Assembly (NCBI RefSeq): GCF_016862575.1
Contig: NZ_BONF01000009.1
Span: 310,001-374,000 of the forward strand
Source of the DNA: Catellatospora bangladeshensis
GTDB taxonomy: Bacteria; Actinomycetota; Actinomycetes; Mycobacteriales; Micromonosporaceae
Direction: 5' to 3'
DNA length: 64,000 bases
This document shows positions 17,933-26,850 of the stretch, one piece after another; position 1 is the first letter of the stretch, and each line of letters opens with the position of its first letter. Both the position numbers and the translations under genes were made by a program. The notes beneath the pieces are model-generated. The model did not search any database and was not told where the DNA came from. It saw nothing but the letters and a program-made list of their open reading frames with translations.

Positions 17933-18949
17933 TCAGTACGTGATGAACCCGTACAGCGCCTTGTGGTTGGACTTGGTGCCGGCGACCGTGTACCCGACCG
18001 GCGAAGACTGCACGGTCCCCCGCACGAACAGGTAATCGATCTTGCTGCTGCCACTGGTGGCGGCGGTGCCGTAGCCGGTCATCCCGTATCCGCTCAGCGT
18101 GCTCGCCGGGATGCCGGTGCGGTTGGCGTCGATGCCCACGACGCGGATCGTGGAGCTGTTCATCAGAGTGGTGGCGTCGGCGCCGATGTGGATGCCGGTG
18201 CCGCCGATGCCCGTCTCACCGTCGCCGGAGCAGGCGTTCTGCCGGTTCTCCTGGGGCAGGTGCATGGTCGCGACGAACACGCTGGTGCCGGTGTCCTTCG
18301 TGGTGAACCGGGCCGCGATGGCGCTGGTGCGCTTCCACTTCCACTCGTTGGTGGTCCCGTCGTCGTTGTTCGGCGGCTTGTAGAGGGTGCAGCCCGCGCC
18401 GCCGCTGTACGCCGTGCCCGGCTTCAGCCAGCCTGCGCTCCAGTACTTCGACGTGTTCGTCAGGGTCAGCCGCTGCTTGTGGTAGATGATGCCGTTGGTC
18501 TGCTTCTTCTTCAGGTCCCCGAGGGACTGGTCGTCGCAGTGGTGCGTGCTGCCCCACGGCTCCGGGTCGTCCCACACCACGATCGAGCCGTACGTGCCCG
18601 CCGGGAGCCCGAACTTGGCCGCGAGCTGGTCGGCGTACGCGGTGATCTGGCCGGTGCCGCGCACCTGCTGCACGATCAGGATGTCGGGCGCCTTGACGCC
18701 GCTGGTCCCGGTCCGGCCCGCGTCGTCGACCAGCATCGAGGTCAGGTGGTCCGGCCCGGAGACGCGGGTGCAGGAGCCGTCGGAGTTGTTGACCACCAGG
18801 TTCTCGATGTTGTTGTTGTAGACGCGCAGCACCCGGTCGGCGGCTGCCGCGGCCTGCTCGGGCGCGGCCGCGGCCGGTGCGGCGGCGGTGGCCAGCACGG
18901 CGGCCACGGCCACGGCGGCGGCGCGTAACCTGCGAAGTGGCGAGGGCAT
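17933..18949 (-). CDS. Secreted endonuclease/exonuclease/phosphatase-family protein
   Basis: A 338-residue secreted protein. The signal peptide spans about residues 1-28 (basic start, Ala-rich). The mature part has the EEP (DNase I-like) layout: RVYNNNIENL at the start, a middle loop region with a YHK motif, TMHLPQE, then VVGIDANRT and the final KSNHKALYGF, which match the metal-binding and catalytic Asn/Asp/His positions of that superfamily. Whether it acts on DNA, phospholipid or a sugar phosphate cannot be decided. AGAGGA 9 bases upstream serves as ribosome-binding site. Confidence 0.8.
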   Translation of the reverse strand: MPSPLRRLRAAAVAVAAVLATAAAPAAAAPEQAAAAADRVLRVYNNNIENLVVNNSDGSCTRVSGPDHLTSMLVDDAGRTGTSGVKAPDILIVQQVRGTGQITAYADQLAAKFGLPAGTYGSIVVWDDPEPWGSTHHCDDQSLGDLKKKQTNGIIYHKQRLTLTNTSKYWSAGWLKPGTAYSGGAGCTLYKPPNNDDGTTNEWKWKRTSAIAARFTTKDTGTSVFVATMHLPQENRQNACSGDGETGIGGTGIHIGADATTLMNSSTIRVVGIDANRTGIPASTLSGYGMTGYGTAATSGSSKIDYLFVRGTVQSSPVGYTVAGTKSNHKALYGFITY

Positions 18950-19050
18950 GGGGTGGGTCCTCTGCTCGGCGGTGACGGTAACGGCACCATCCTGCTGATA
19001 TCGGCTACAGCCGGGCTACAAGCGGGCAACAGTGCGCGGGCCGGGCGTGC

Positions 19051-19713
19051 TCAGGACGGCGCGCCGGGATCCAGGCGGGCGTCGTGGACCAGGATCGCCG
19101 CCTGTACCCGGTTGGTCATCCCCAGCTTCGCCAGCGCCCGGCTCACGTGCGCCTTGACGGTCGCCTCAGCCATGTCCAGCTCGCGGGCGATCTCGACGTT
19201 GGACAGGCCGCGGGCCACCGCCCGCACCACGTCCCGCTCCCGTTCGGTCAGCACACCGAGCCGGGCCCGCGCCTGGTCGGCCACGGACGGGCCGCGCTCG
19301 GCGAACGAGCTGATCAGGCGGCGGGTCACCGTCGGGGCGAGCATCGCGTTGCCGGCCGCCACGGTGCGCACCGCCTCGGCCAGGTCCCGGGGCGGGGTGT
19401 CCTTGAGCAGGAAGCCGACGGCCCCGGCGCGCAACGCGGCGTGCACGTACTCGTCCTGGTCGAACGTGGTCAGCATGATCACCCGGGGCGGTTCGGGCAG
19501 GGCGGCGAGCGCCGCGGCCCCGGCCAGGCCGTCGGTGCCGGGCATGCGTACGTCCATGAGCACGACGTCCGGGCGGTGCCGCCGGGTCGCGTCGACCGCG
19601 TCGGCGCCGTCGCGCGCCTCGGCGACCACCGCGATGTCGCCCGCGGCCTCCAGGATCATCCGCAGCCCGGAGCGCACCAGCGCCTCGTCGTCGACCACCA
19701 GCACGCGGATCAC
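19051..19713 (-). CDS. LuxR/NarL-family response regulator
   Basis: A complete 220-residue NarL-type regulator: receiver domain (VVDDEALVRSG; phospho-Asp in [10 protein letters not shown], about residue 54; LLKDTPP) and a C-terminal LuxR HTH (LTERERDVVRAVARGLSNVEIARELDMAEATVKAHV). The GTG start overlaps the kinase stop (GTGA). With the divergent ABC transporter it forms a common actinomycete module in which the regulator controls an export pump. Confidence 0.92.
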   Translation of the reverse strand: MIRVLVVDDEALVRSGLRMILEAAGDIAVVAEARDGADAVDATRRHRPDVVLMDVRMPGTDGLAGAAALAALPEPPRVIMLTTFDQDEYVHAALRAGAVGFLLKDTPPRDLAEAVRTVAAGNAMLAPTVTRRLISSFAERGPSVADQARARLGVLTERERDVVRAVARGLSNVEIARELDMAEATVKAHVSRALAKLGMTNRVQAAILVHDARLDPGAPS

Positions 19714-20987
19714 GCCGAAACCTCCTGCCGTACGGGCTCCGGCGGGTCGGCCGGGATGCGGGCGTGCAGCAGGAACCCGCCGTCCAGGCGGGGCCGGGCC
19801 TGCACCGCGCCACCGGCCAGCGCCACCCGTTCGGTCAGCCCGACCAGGCCAAGGCCGCTGCTCGGCAGCTTCGGCGCGGGCTGCGGCGGGGCCGCGTTCT
19901 CCACGGCGACCACCAGCTCGTACGGCCCGTGGTGCAGGGTCACCGTGGTGGGCGCGGCCCCGGCGTGCTTGGCGACGTTGGTGAGGCCCTCCTGCACCAC
20001 CCGGTAGGCGGTGCGCTGGGCCGACAGCGACACGTGCCGCGGCTCGCCGACGTCCACCCGCCGCACGGGCAGCCCGGCCGCGCGGCTGCTGTCCAGCAGG
20101 CGGTCCAGCTCGTCAAGCGTCGGCTGCGGCGTCAGCTCCGCCGGGGACGCGTCGGGCGCGCGCAGCATGCCCAGCACCTCGCGCAGCTCCTGCATCGCCT
20201 CGCGGCCCGTGGTGCGGATCAGCGCGGCCTCCTCGGCGGTGCGCGCGTCGGCGGTGCTCACCTCCAGCGCCCCGGCGTGCAGCACCATGAGCGCCACCCG
20301 GTGGGCGACCACGTCGTGCATCTCGCGGGCGATGCGGCGGCGCTCCTCGGCGCGGGCGTGCTCGGCCCGCTCGTGCTGCTCGCGCTCCAGCCGTTCGGCC
20401 CGTTCCTGCAGCTGGGCCACGACCTGGCGGCGGGCCCGGACCCAGAGCCCGAACACGAACGGCAGCAGCACCATCATGCCGATCCAGAACAGGCCGGTGA
20501 TCACGGCTCCGGTGATCACGCCGCCGGTCATGCCCTCGTAGAGCAGGTCGTCGTTGATCGCGCTCCAGGCTACGGGCACGCCGACCAGCGGCGCGAACAC
20601 CAGGAACCAGGGCCAGGACCGGCCGGGATCCTGCGGCCGGGCGGGGCGGCCCGCTCCGGCGTAGTAAGCGGCGACGAACAGCGCGGCGGGCATGGCCAGG
20701 GCCAGCCACACCGCGAGCGCGATCACGAACAGCGGCCAGCGCCGCCATCGGACCAGCGCCGCGCTGACGCCCGCGGAGATCATCGACAGCGCGATCAGCG
20801 GCACCGGCGGGTCCAGCACGCTGTCGCCGAACAGGAACATCGGCGGGCGCAACGGTGTGCTCAGCGAGAACACCAGGACCCCGAAGCCGAGCGCGAACGG
20901 AAACAGCCGGTGCGCGATACGCCGCAGCAGGCTGCCCGGTTGCAGCCAGGACGGCAGCCCCGGCACCGCCGCCGCATCCCGCCTCAT
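19710..20987 (-). CDS. NarL-type sensor histidine kinase
   Basis: A 425-residue membrane kinase with about five hydrophobic segments in the first 190 residues (the longest between residues 20 and 100), then a coiled linker rich in Arg/Glu, the HisKA_3 phospho-acceptor box (REMHDVVAHRVAL) and a HATPase domain with LTNVAKHA and SGLGLVGLTERV. It has a good ribosome-binding site (GAGAGGGGA). It is co-translated with its response regulator and divergent from the ABC transporter genes at 21148, the probable target, by analogy with antibiotic-sensing modules. Confidence 0.92.
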   Translation of the reverse strand: MRRDAAAVPGLPSWLQPGSLLRRIAHRLFPFALGFGVLVFSLSTPLRPPMFLFGDSVLDPPVPLIALSMISAGVSAALVRWRRWPLFVIALAVWLALAMPAALFVAAYYAGAGRPARPQDPGRSWPWFLVFAPLVGVPVAWSAINDDLLYEGMTGGVITGAVITGLFWIGMMVLLPFVFGLWVRARRQVVAQLQERAERLEREQHERAEHARAEERRRIAREMHDVVAHRVALMVLHAGALEVSTADARTAEEAALIRTTGREAMQELREVLGMLRAPDASPAELTPQPTLDELDRLLDSSRAAGLPVRRVDVGEPRHVSLSAQRTAYRVVQEGLTNVAKHAGAAPTTVTLHHGPYELVVAVENAAPPQPAPKLPSSGLGLVGLTERVALAGGAVQARPRLDGGFLLHARIPADPPEPVRQEVSA

Positions 20988-21147
20988 CCCGTCCCCTCTC
21001 CCGCGTGCCGCTGTCGCCGACGAGCTTAGGCAGGCGGGCGGCCGGATCGGATGCTACTTCCGTCACGCCGGACCGCTACTTAAGTCGCAGGCGGAGATCG
21101 ACTTCCGCCCGACGGCCGGGCCGCCGCGGCCGGGCAGCGTGTCGGGC

Positions 21148-21945
21148 ATGACGACATTCGACGCCGCGGTGAGCGCGGAGGACCTGACCAAACGGTACGG
21201 CTCGGGCGACGCGCAGGTGACCGCCCTGGCCGGGGTGACGGTCGCCTTCGGGCGTGGCGAGCTGACCGCGATCATGGGCCCGTCCGGGTCGGGCAAGTCC
21301 ACGCTGATGCACTGCCTGGCCGGGCTGGACACGCCGACCTCCGGCCGGGTGTGGCTGGACGGCTCGGGCCGGGACGGGGCCGGGCGGGTCGAGCTGACCG
21401 GCCTGCGCGACGACGCGCTGACCGAGCTGCGCCGCGACCGCATGGGGTTCGTGTTCCAGGCGTTCAATCTGCTGCCGACCCTGACCGCCTGGGAGAACAT
21501 CACCCTGCCCATGGACCTGGCCGGGCGGCGGGCCGACGCCGCGTTCGCCGACCAGGTGATCGACGCGGTCGGGCTGCGCGACCGGCTGAGCCACCGGCCC
21601 GCGCAGCTGTCCGGCGGCCAGCAGCAGCGGGTGGCCTGCGCCCGTGCCCTGATCAGCCGGCCGGACGTGATCTTCGCGGACGAGCCGACGGGCGCGCTCG
21701 ACTCGCGGGCCGGGGCCGAGGTGCTCGGCTTCCTGCGGCGCAGCGTGGACGAGCTGCACCAGACCGTGGTCATGGTCACCCACGACCCGGTCGCCGCCTC
21801 GTACGCCGACCGGGTGCTGTTCCTGGCCGACGGCGTGATCGTGGACGAGCTGCGCGAGCCCTCGGCCGACCGGGTGCTGGACCGGGTCCGCTCGCTGGAG
21901 TCGGTGGCGCACGGCGGCCGCGTGAGCGCCGGGGCGGGTGCCTGA
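21148..21945 (+). CDS. ABC transporter ATP-binding protein (MacB/LolD type)
   Basis: A 265-residue ATPase subunit. Walker A is GPSGSGKST (about residues 47-55), the Q-loop follows in FVFQAFNLLPTLTAWEN, the signature is LSGGQQQRVACARAL, Walker B is VIFADEPTGALD and the H-loop is VTHDP. The FNLLPTLTA and EPTGALD variants mark the MacB/LolD subfamily, which works with FtsX-type permeases by mechanotransmission. The stop overlaps the permease start (TGATG). It is divergent from the two-component genes. Confidence 0.95.
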   Translation: MTTFDAAVSAEDLTKRYGSGDAQVTALAGVTVAFGRGELTAIMGPSGSGKSTLMHCLAGLDTPTSGRVWLDGSGRDGAGRVELTGLRDDALTELRRDRMGFVFQAFNLLPTLTAWENITLPMDLAGRRADAAFADQVIDAVGLRDRLSHRPAQLSGGQQQRVACARALISRPDVIFADEPTGALDSRAGAEVLGFLRRSVDELHQTVVMVTHDPVAASYADRVLFLADGVIVDELREPSADRVLDRVRSLESVAHGGRVSAGAGA

Positions 21946-24470
21946 TGCTGCGGGCGATGCTGCGCGACCTGCGCGCGCACCTGGGCCGGGTCGCGATGAC
22001 CCTGGCCGCGATCGTGCTCGGGGTGGCCTTCGTGGTCGCGACCTGGGTGGTCTCCGACTCCGCCGCCGCGACGGTGCGCGGGGGCGCCCAGCGGACCGAC
22101 CTGGCCGCGCTGGCCCAGGCCCGGACCGGTGACGCAGTGATCCCCGCCGGCACCGTGGCCCGGCTGGGTGCGCTGCCCGGGGTGAGCCGCGCCGAGGGCG
22201 TGGTGGAGGGGTATGCCGCCCTGGTGGGCCGGGACGGCAAACTCGGCACCACGTCCTGGCCCGCCACCGCGGGCACCGACTGGGATCCGTCGCAGCGCTT
22301 CGACCTCGTCGCCGGGCGCGGCCCGCAGCACGCCGGGGAGGTGGCGCTGGAGCAGCAGGCCGCCGAGGAGGCCGGACTGTCGGTCGGCGACCCGGCGCGG
22401 GTCCTGCTCGGCGGGGACCGGTCCGACACCGCGACCGTGGTCGGCGTGTTCGCCTACCGGCCCGCAGGACGCGAGTTCGACCCGGCGGTCGCGTACGACG
22501 CCGACACCGCCACGCGCCTGCTGCGCCCGGAGGGCGCCCCGGACGGCGCAACGAGCGGCAGCGTGCCGGGCTTCGCCCGGGTCGAGCTGTTCGGCGCCGA
22601 CGAGCAGGCCGTGGCCGCTGCCGCCCGGGCGGAACTGGGCGCGGGCTTCACCGTGGACCCCGGTGCGGCGCTGCGCCAGGAGCAGGCGGACAACGCCGCC
22701 GAGGACGGCGACATCATCCGCAAGGCGCTGCTCGCGTTCGCCGCGGTGGCGCTGCTGGCCGGCGTATTCGTCATCGCGAACACGTTCAACATGCTGGTCA
22801 CCCAGCGCACCCGGCAGTTCGCGCTGCTGCGCGCGGTCGGCGCGCGGCGGGGACAGGTGCGCCGGGCGGTGCTGGCCGAGTCGGTGGTGCTGGGCCTGGT
22901 CGGCGCGACCCTCGGCGTGGCGCTCGGCGTCGGGCTGGGCCTGCTGGCGATGCGGCTGCTGCCGGTTGCCGGGACGGTGGCGTACGCGGTGTCGCCGTGG
23001 GCGATCCTGCTCGGGTATGCCGTCGGCCTGCTGGTGACGGTCGTGTCGGCGTACGGGTCCGCGCGACGGGCGGCCCGGGTGTCACCGATGGCGGCATTGC
23101 GCACCGACGCCGCCGTGCCGCGGCGCTCCCTGGTGCTGCGCACCGCGCTGGGCCTGGTCGCCGTCGCGGCCGGCGTCGCGCTGGTGGCGCTGACCTCCCC
23201 TGAGGAGCTGACCGAGCCGAAGCGGATCCAGGCTATGGCCGGTGCCGTGCTCGCCTGGTTCGGCGTGCTGCTGATGGCGCCGGTGCTGGCGCTGGGCGTG
23301 CTGCGCCCGCTGGCCCGGGTGCTGCGCCGGGGCCCGGTCACCCGCATCGCCATGCGCAACGCCGTACGCGACCCCAGGCGCACCGCCGCGACCGCGTCCG
23401 CGCTGATGATCGGGCTGTCGCTGGTCTGCGCGTTCAGCACGGTCGGCGAGACGATGACGGCCGACCTGACCTCGTCGGTGCGCGCGGCGGTGCCGCAGGA
23501 CGCGGTGCTGCTGCGGGCGGCGGCGTTCGGGCAGCTCGACGACACGGTCCGGGCCAAGGCCGCGGCGGTGCCGGGCCTGAGCGCGCTCGCCGCGCCGCGC
23601 ACCGGGGAGCTGCTGGTGCTGCCGCCGCGCGGCAGAAACGCAGAGGCCAGGTTCACCGGCCTCGAACCGGCCGGGCTCGGCACCGCGCTGCGGCCCACCG
23701 TGACCAGCGGCAGCGGTGATCTGCGCCGCGGCGTCCTGCTCGACGCTCGGTTCGCCGCCGACACCGGCCTGCGGGTCGGGGACACGGTCCGGCTGCGGTT
23801 CGGCACCGCCGGCAAGGACGGTGCGGTCGCCCCGGTGGAGGTCTCCGCGACCGTCGCGGGCCTGCACGAGGGCAGCGACCTGCTGCCCGGTGTGCTGATC
23901 GACGAGGCGCTGGTGCCGGACGGGGTGGACGGCTGGGGTGACAGCGTGTACGCCGTCGGCCCCGACCACGGCGCGCTGCGCAACGCGCTGGAGCAGGCGT
24001 TCGCGCAGCGGCCGGACGTGGTGGTGCAGGACCGCGAGCAGCTGCTCGACGACCTGCTGCAGGCGTTCCAGCTGGTGCTCGGCCTGGTGTACGTGCTGCT
24101 CGGCGCGGCCGTGGTCATCGCGGTGTTCGGCGTGGTGAACACCCTCGCCCTGTCGGTCCTGGAGCGCACCCGCGAGCTGGGCGTGTTCCGGGCGCTGGGC
24201 GCGTCGCGGACGCTGGTGCGGCGGACCGTCCGGCGGGAGAGCGTGGTCATCTCGCTGTACGGGGGCCTGCTCGGCATCGGCGCCGGCGTGCTGCTGGGCG
24301 GGGTGATGCAGTACGTCATCCTGGCCAACCCGGTGTTCGAGATGGCCGTGCCGTGGCCGACGGCCGGAGTGGCGCTGGCGGGCATGGCCCTGGTCGGCGT
24401 GCTGGCCGCGCTGTGGCCCGCGCGCCGCGCCGCCCGCGCCGACATCCTCGCCGCCATCGCCGCGGAGTGA
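21945..24470 (+). CDS. FtsX-type ABC transporter permease
   Basis: An 841-residue permease with two FtsX-like domains: an N-terminal helix (residues 15-40), a large extracytoplasmic domain, then helices between about 265 and 390; a second extracytoplasmic domain follows and the last three helices are near 700-830. Both FtsX modules carry the NTFNMLVTQRTRQFALLRAVGA and NTLALSVLERTRELGVFRALGA type segments. The family exports peptides, lipids or macrolides or removes antibiotics from the membrane. Start and preceding stop share one base, so the two subunits are coupled. Confidence 0.93.
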   Translation: MLRAMLRDLRAHLGRVAMTLAAIVLGVAFVVATWVVSDSAAATVRGGAQRTDLAALAQARTGDAVIPAGTVARLGALPGVSRAEGVVEGYAALVGRDGKLGTTSWPATAGTDWDPSQRFDLVAGRGPQHAGEVALEQQAAEEAGLSVGDPARVLLGGDRSDTATVVGVFAYRPAGREFDPAVAYDADTATRLLRPEGAPDGATSGSVPGFARVELFGADEQAVAAAARAELGAGFTVDPGAALRQEQADNAAEDGDIIRKALLAFAAVALLAGVFVIANTFNMLVTQRTRQFALLRAVGARRGQVRRAVLAESVVLGLVGATLGVALGVGLGLLAMRLLPVAGTVAYAVSPWAILLGYAVGLLVTVVSAYGSARRAARVSPMAALRTDAAVPRRSLVLRTALGLVAVAAGVALVALTSPEELTEPKRIQAMAGAVLAWFGVLLMAPVLALGVLRPLARVLRRGPVTRIAMRNAVRDPRRTAATASALMIGLSLVCAFSTVGETMTADLTSSVRAAVPQDAVLLRAAAFGQLDDTVRAKAAAVPGLSALAAPRTGELLVLPPRGRNAEARFTGLEPAGLGTALRPTVTSGSGDLRRGVLLDARFAADTGLRVGDTVRLRFGTAGKDGAVAPVEVSATVAGLHEGSDLLPGVLIDEALVPDGVDGWGDSVYAVGPDHGALRNALEQAFAQRPDVVVQDREQLLDDLLQAFQLVLGLVYVLLGAAVVIAVFGVVNTLALSVLERTRELGVFRALGASRTLVRRTVRRESVVISLYGGLLGIGAGVLLGGVMQYVILANPVFEMAVPWPTAGVALAGMALVGVLAALWPARRAARADILAAIAAE

Positions 24471-24475
24471 CCGGC

Positions 24476-24517
24476 CGGGAGGGCATCGCGCGTCCTGGCG
24501 ACGCCGGTGCCCTCCCG
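24476..24517 (+). terminator. Hairpin terminator after the FtsX permease
   Basis: A perfect 10-bp stem (CGGGAGGGCA, 24476-24485, paired with 24508-24517), beginning 5 bases after the stop codon. Confidence 0.75.
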
Positions 24518-24577
24518 CCGTTGCGGCCCGTTGTAAACCCGGGTGTCCGATGTGGCGGGTTCGGCCAGACTGGTGGC

Positions 24578-25348
24578 ATGGACAGCGGTGACATCGAGCG
24601 GTTCGAGCGGGACGGTCACCTCGCGGTGCGCGGGGCTGTGGCTCCGGACACGGCGGCCGCCTGCCGCGACGCGATCTGGGCGGCGCTCGCCGAGCAGGGT
24701 GTGACGCGGGACCGGGCGACGTGGGCCCGGCCCGTGGTCCGGGTCGCGTGCCCCGAGGGCGGGCCGTTCGAGGCCGCCGGGACGGCTCCCGCGCTGCACG
24801 CGGCGTACGACGCGCTGATCGGGCCCGGACGGTGGACGCCGCGGGCCGGGGTCGGCGGTTCGGTGCCGGTGCGTTTCCCGTCGGAGGAGTTTCCGGGCGA
24901 CGTGGGCTGGCACATCGAGGGCAGCTACGAGGTCGGCGGCGAGTACTGGGCCAACGTGCGCTCCCGGGCGCGCGGGCTGCTCGCGCTGTTCCTGTTCTCC
25001 GACGTGGGCGAGGACGACGCACCCACCCGGCTCGTGGTGGGATCGCACCTGGCGATCCCCCGCATCCTGCGCCCGGCGGGCGAGGCGGGGATGAGCGGCG
25101 ACGAGCCGGTCACGCGCGTACGGCCGTCGCTGCTGTGCCGCACCGTCGTGCACGCCACCGGGCGGGCCGGGGACGTGTTCCTGTGCCATCCGTTCATCGT
25201 GCACACCGCGACCTGGCCGCACCGGGGCACCACCCCGCGGATGATGGCCCAGCCCGCCGTGCACGTCGCCGACGGCTTCGCGATCGACGGCTCCGACCCG
25301 TCGCCGGTGGCCCGTGCCATCGTCGCCGGGTTCGGCGCCGACCTCTAA
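24578..25348 (+). CDS. Phytanoyl-CoA dioxygenase-family (PhyH) protein
   Basis: A 256-residue protein of the PhyH group of Fe(II)/2-oxoglutarate oxygenases. The N-terminus IERFERDGHLAVRGAV is a standard opening for the family. The proximal metal motif reads GWHIEGSY, so the usual HxD is HxE here, and the distal region is CHPFIVHTATWPHRGTTPR, with a His and the 2-oxoglutarate-binding Arg. Substrate unknown. The stop codon TAA is part of TAACCT, the probable -10 box of the next gene. Confidence 0.8.
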   Translation: MDSGDIERFERDGHLAVRGAVAPDTAAACRDAIWAALAEQGVTRDRATWARPVVRVACPEGGPFEAAGTAPALHAAYDALIGPGRWTPRAGVGGSVPVRFPSEEFPGDVGWHIEGSYEVGGEYWANVRSRARGLLALFLFSDVGEDDAPTRLVVGSHLAIPRILRPAGEAGMSGDEPVTRVRPSLLCRTVVHATGRAGDVFLCHPFIVHTATWPHRGTTPRMMAQPAVHVADGFAIDGSDPSPVARAIVAGFGADL

Positions 25349-25357
25349 CCTCCTGTC

Positions 25358-26104
25358 GTGACCAGCCCGCGCATCACCCTGTACGACCCCGACGGCACCG
25401 TCCACGAGCAGCCCTCCGGCGGACTGCTGTGGGTCCTGCTGCACCAGCTCGGCGACCTGCCCGGCGGTGACAGCGTGACGTTGATCCGAACCGGCGCCGA
25501 GAACGAGTTCATGCAGGCTTGGCGGCTGGCCGACGGCTACCGCCTGTTCGCCCAGGCGGACCGGGAACCGCTGCTCGCACACCCCGTCGGCTTCGACGCC
25601 GCGTTCGGCGCGCTGCTGGCCTGGAACCTCGGCCGCCCGGACTGGCGCGACGCGTGCGCCTGGCGGCCGGCCCCGCGACCGCCGCAACCGGACACGCCGC
25701 CGGAGCTGATCCGCATCGCCTACGAGCCGCGCTCCGGCCGCACCGAGTGCATCGGCCGGTACCTGGATGGTCAGTTCTGGGCCGTCGTGCACGGCACCAG
25801 GCGCAACCGGCCTGGCGAGATCGGGGTGGCGCTGTTCCTGTTCGGCCACGACGGCACGTACGTGCGCTCGGAGGTGCACGACGACGTCCCGCTGGAACAG
25901 GCTCACGCGCTGCGCGAGCAGCTCGTCGGGCAGCTCGCGGAGGTGGCGTACGGCGACATCGCGGTGCGCACGTTCTCGGTCCGCCCCGGTGACGTGACCT
26001 GGGAGCTGGTCGACCGGACCGTCACGCACGGCCTGCCTCGGGTCTGCTTCTACCCGATGGACATCATGTTCTCTCCGCCCTGGAGCGGTACCTACTCCAC
26101 CTGA
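25358..26104 (+). CDS. Hypothetical protein
   Basis: A 248-residue soluble protein with no signal peptide or membrane segment. The two halves (residues 1-110 and 120-248) both look alpha/beta. I recognise no family. The GTG at 25358 is supported by TAACCT 6 bases upstream, which overlaps the stop of the preceding gene, so the gene can be read independently although only 9 bases separate the two. Confidence 0.65.
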   Translation: MTSPRITLYDPDGTVHEQPSGGLLWVLLHQLGDLPGGDSVTLIRTGAENEFMQAWRLADGYRLFAQADREPLLAHPVGFDAAFGALLAWNLGRPDWRDACAWRPAPRPPQPDTPPELIRIAYEPRSGRTECIGRYLDGQFWAVVHGTRRNRPGEIGVALFLFGHDGTYVRSEVHDDVPLEQAHALREQLVGQLAEVAYGDIAVRTFSVRPGDVTWELVDRTVTHGLPRVCFYPMDIMFSPPWSGTYST

Positions 26105-26155
26105 TCCGATCCGGTCGGCCTGGCGCGTTTGGCGGACGCCGCTACGCTCCCGCAC

Positions 26156-26590
26156 ATGTCGGAGAACAACGACGAGGTGCCGCGGAAACGCTTCGGCACC
26201 TACTTCGTGGTCGCGGTCAGCCTGGGCGCGCTGCTGGCCGGAGCTGCCGTGGGTGTGCTCATCGGACGGCACCGGGCCGATCCGGACAAGGCTTCGCAGG
26301 TGGAGGCCCTGGCGGGCGCTATCGATCAATGCCACCACCAGGTGACCAGGAAGGCAATGCGCGACGGTCGAGGAGGCCGGCCGATCGCTTTCAGCGAGAA
26401 CCACGCGGTCGGCGGATACAACGAACTCGGCAGTCCGTTCGCCGTGGTGGACGGCGCGGGAGAACTCGTCGAGGCCGACGGCTCGAAGGGCAGATACCTT
26501 TACACCTGCACGCTGAGTGCTTACGACGAAGAAACCGGCCGATGGGGCCTGACCGGCATATCGAGCGGCTGGGATCGCCTGAGCGGTTGA
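26156..26590 (+). CDS. Single-pass membrane-anchored hypothetical protein
   Basis: A 144-residue protein with a polar N-terminus of 15 residues, one transmembrane helix (about 16-38) and an exported domain of 100 residues containing two cysteines (DQCHHQ and YTCTLSAY) that could form a disulphide. No family recognised. TACGCT lies 7 bases before the ATG at 26156, consistent with a leaderless transcript; an ATG at 26129 would lie upstream of this promoter. Confidence 0.7.
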   Translation: MSENNDEVPRKRFGTYFVVAVSLGALLAGAAVGVLIGRHRADPDKASQVEALAGAIDQCHHQVTRKAMRDGRGGRPIAFSENHAVGGYNELGSPFAVVDGAGELVEADGSKGRYLYTCTLSAYDEETGRWGLTGISSGWDRLSG

Positions 26591-26850
26591 GCGGTCCGGC
26601 GCACCCGGTAGCCGGTGAGCCCGCGCTGTTCGATGGTGATGTTGATGTACCGGTGCCCGCGCCCACGGTGCCGCCCGACCACGGTCACCCGCTCGTACGC
26701 GTCTGGAAGCCCGCGCGCAGCACCCGGAGCCGGGCGCCGGGGGCGAAGTGGCGGAGCCCGGCCCGGACCTCCCGGCCGCCGACACCCGTACCGATCTCCG
26801 GTAGGACATTGGCGACGATGCCCAGGTCATGGGGACGGGAGCGGCGAGGT
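26591..26850. other. Intergenic region between convergent genes
   Basis: 260 GC-rich bases between the convergent genes ending at 26590 and 26851. Frames crossing it look like shadows of the flanking genes. No clear hairpin found. Confidence 0.4.

Noticed and set aside
17808-18035. Plus-strand frame of 75 codons with a GTG start
   Set aside because: It reads through the terminator at 17889-17923 and into the EEP-family gene; the sequence looks like non-coding translation.
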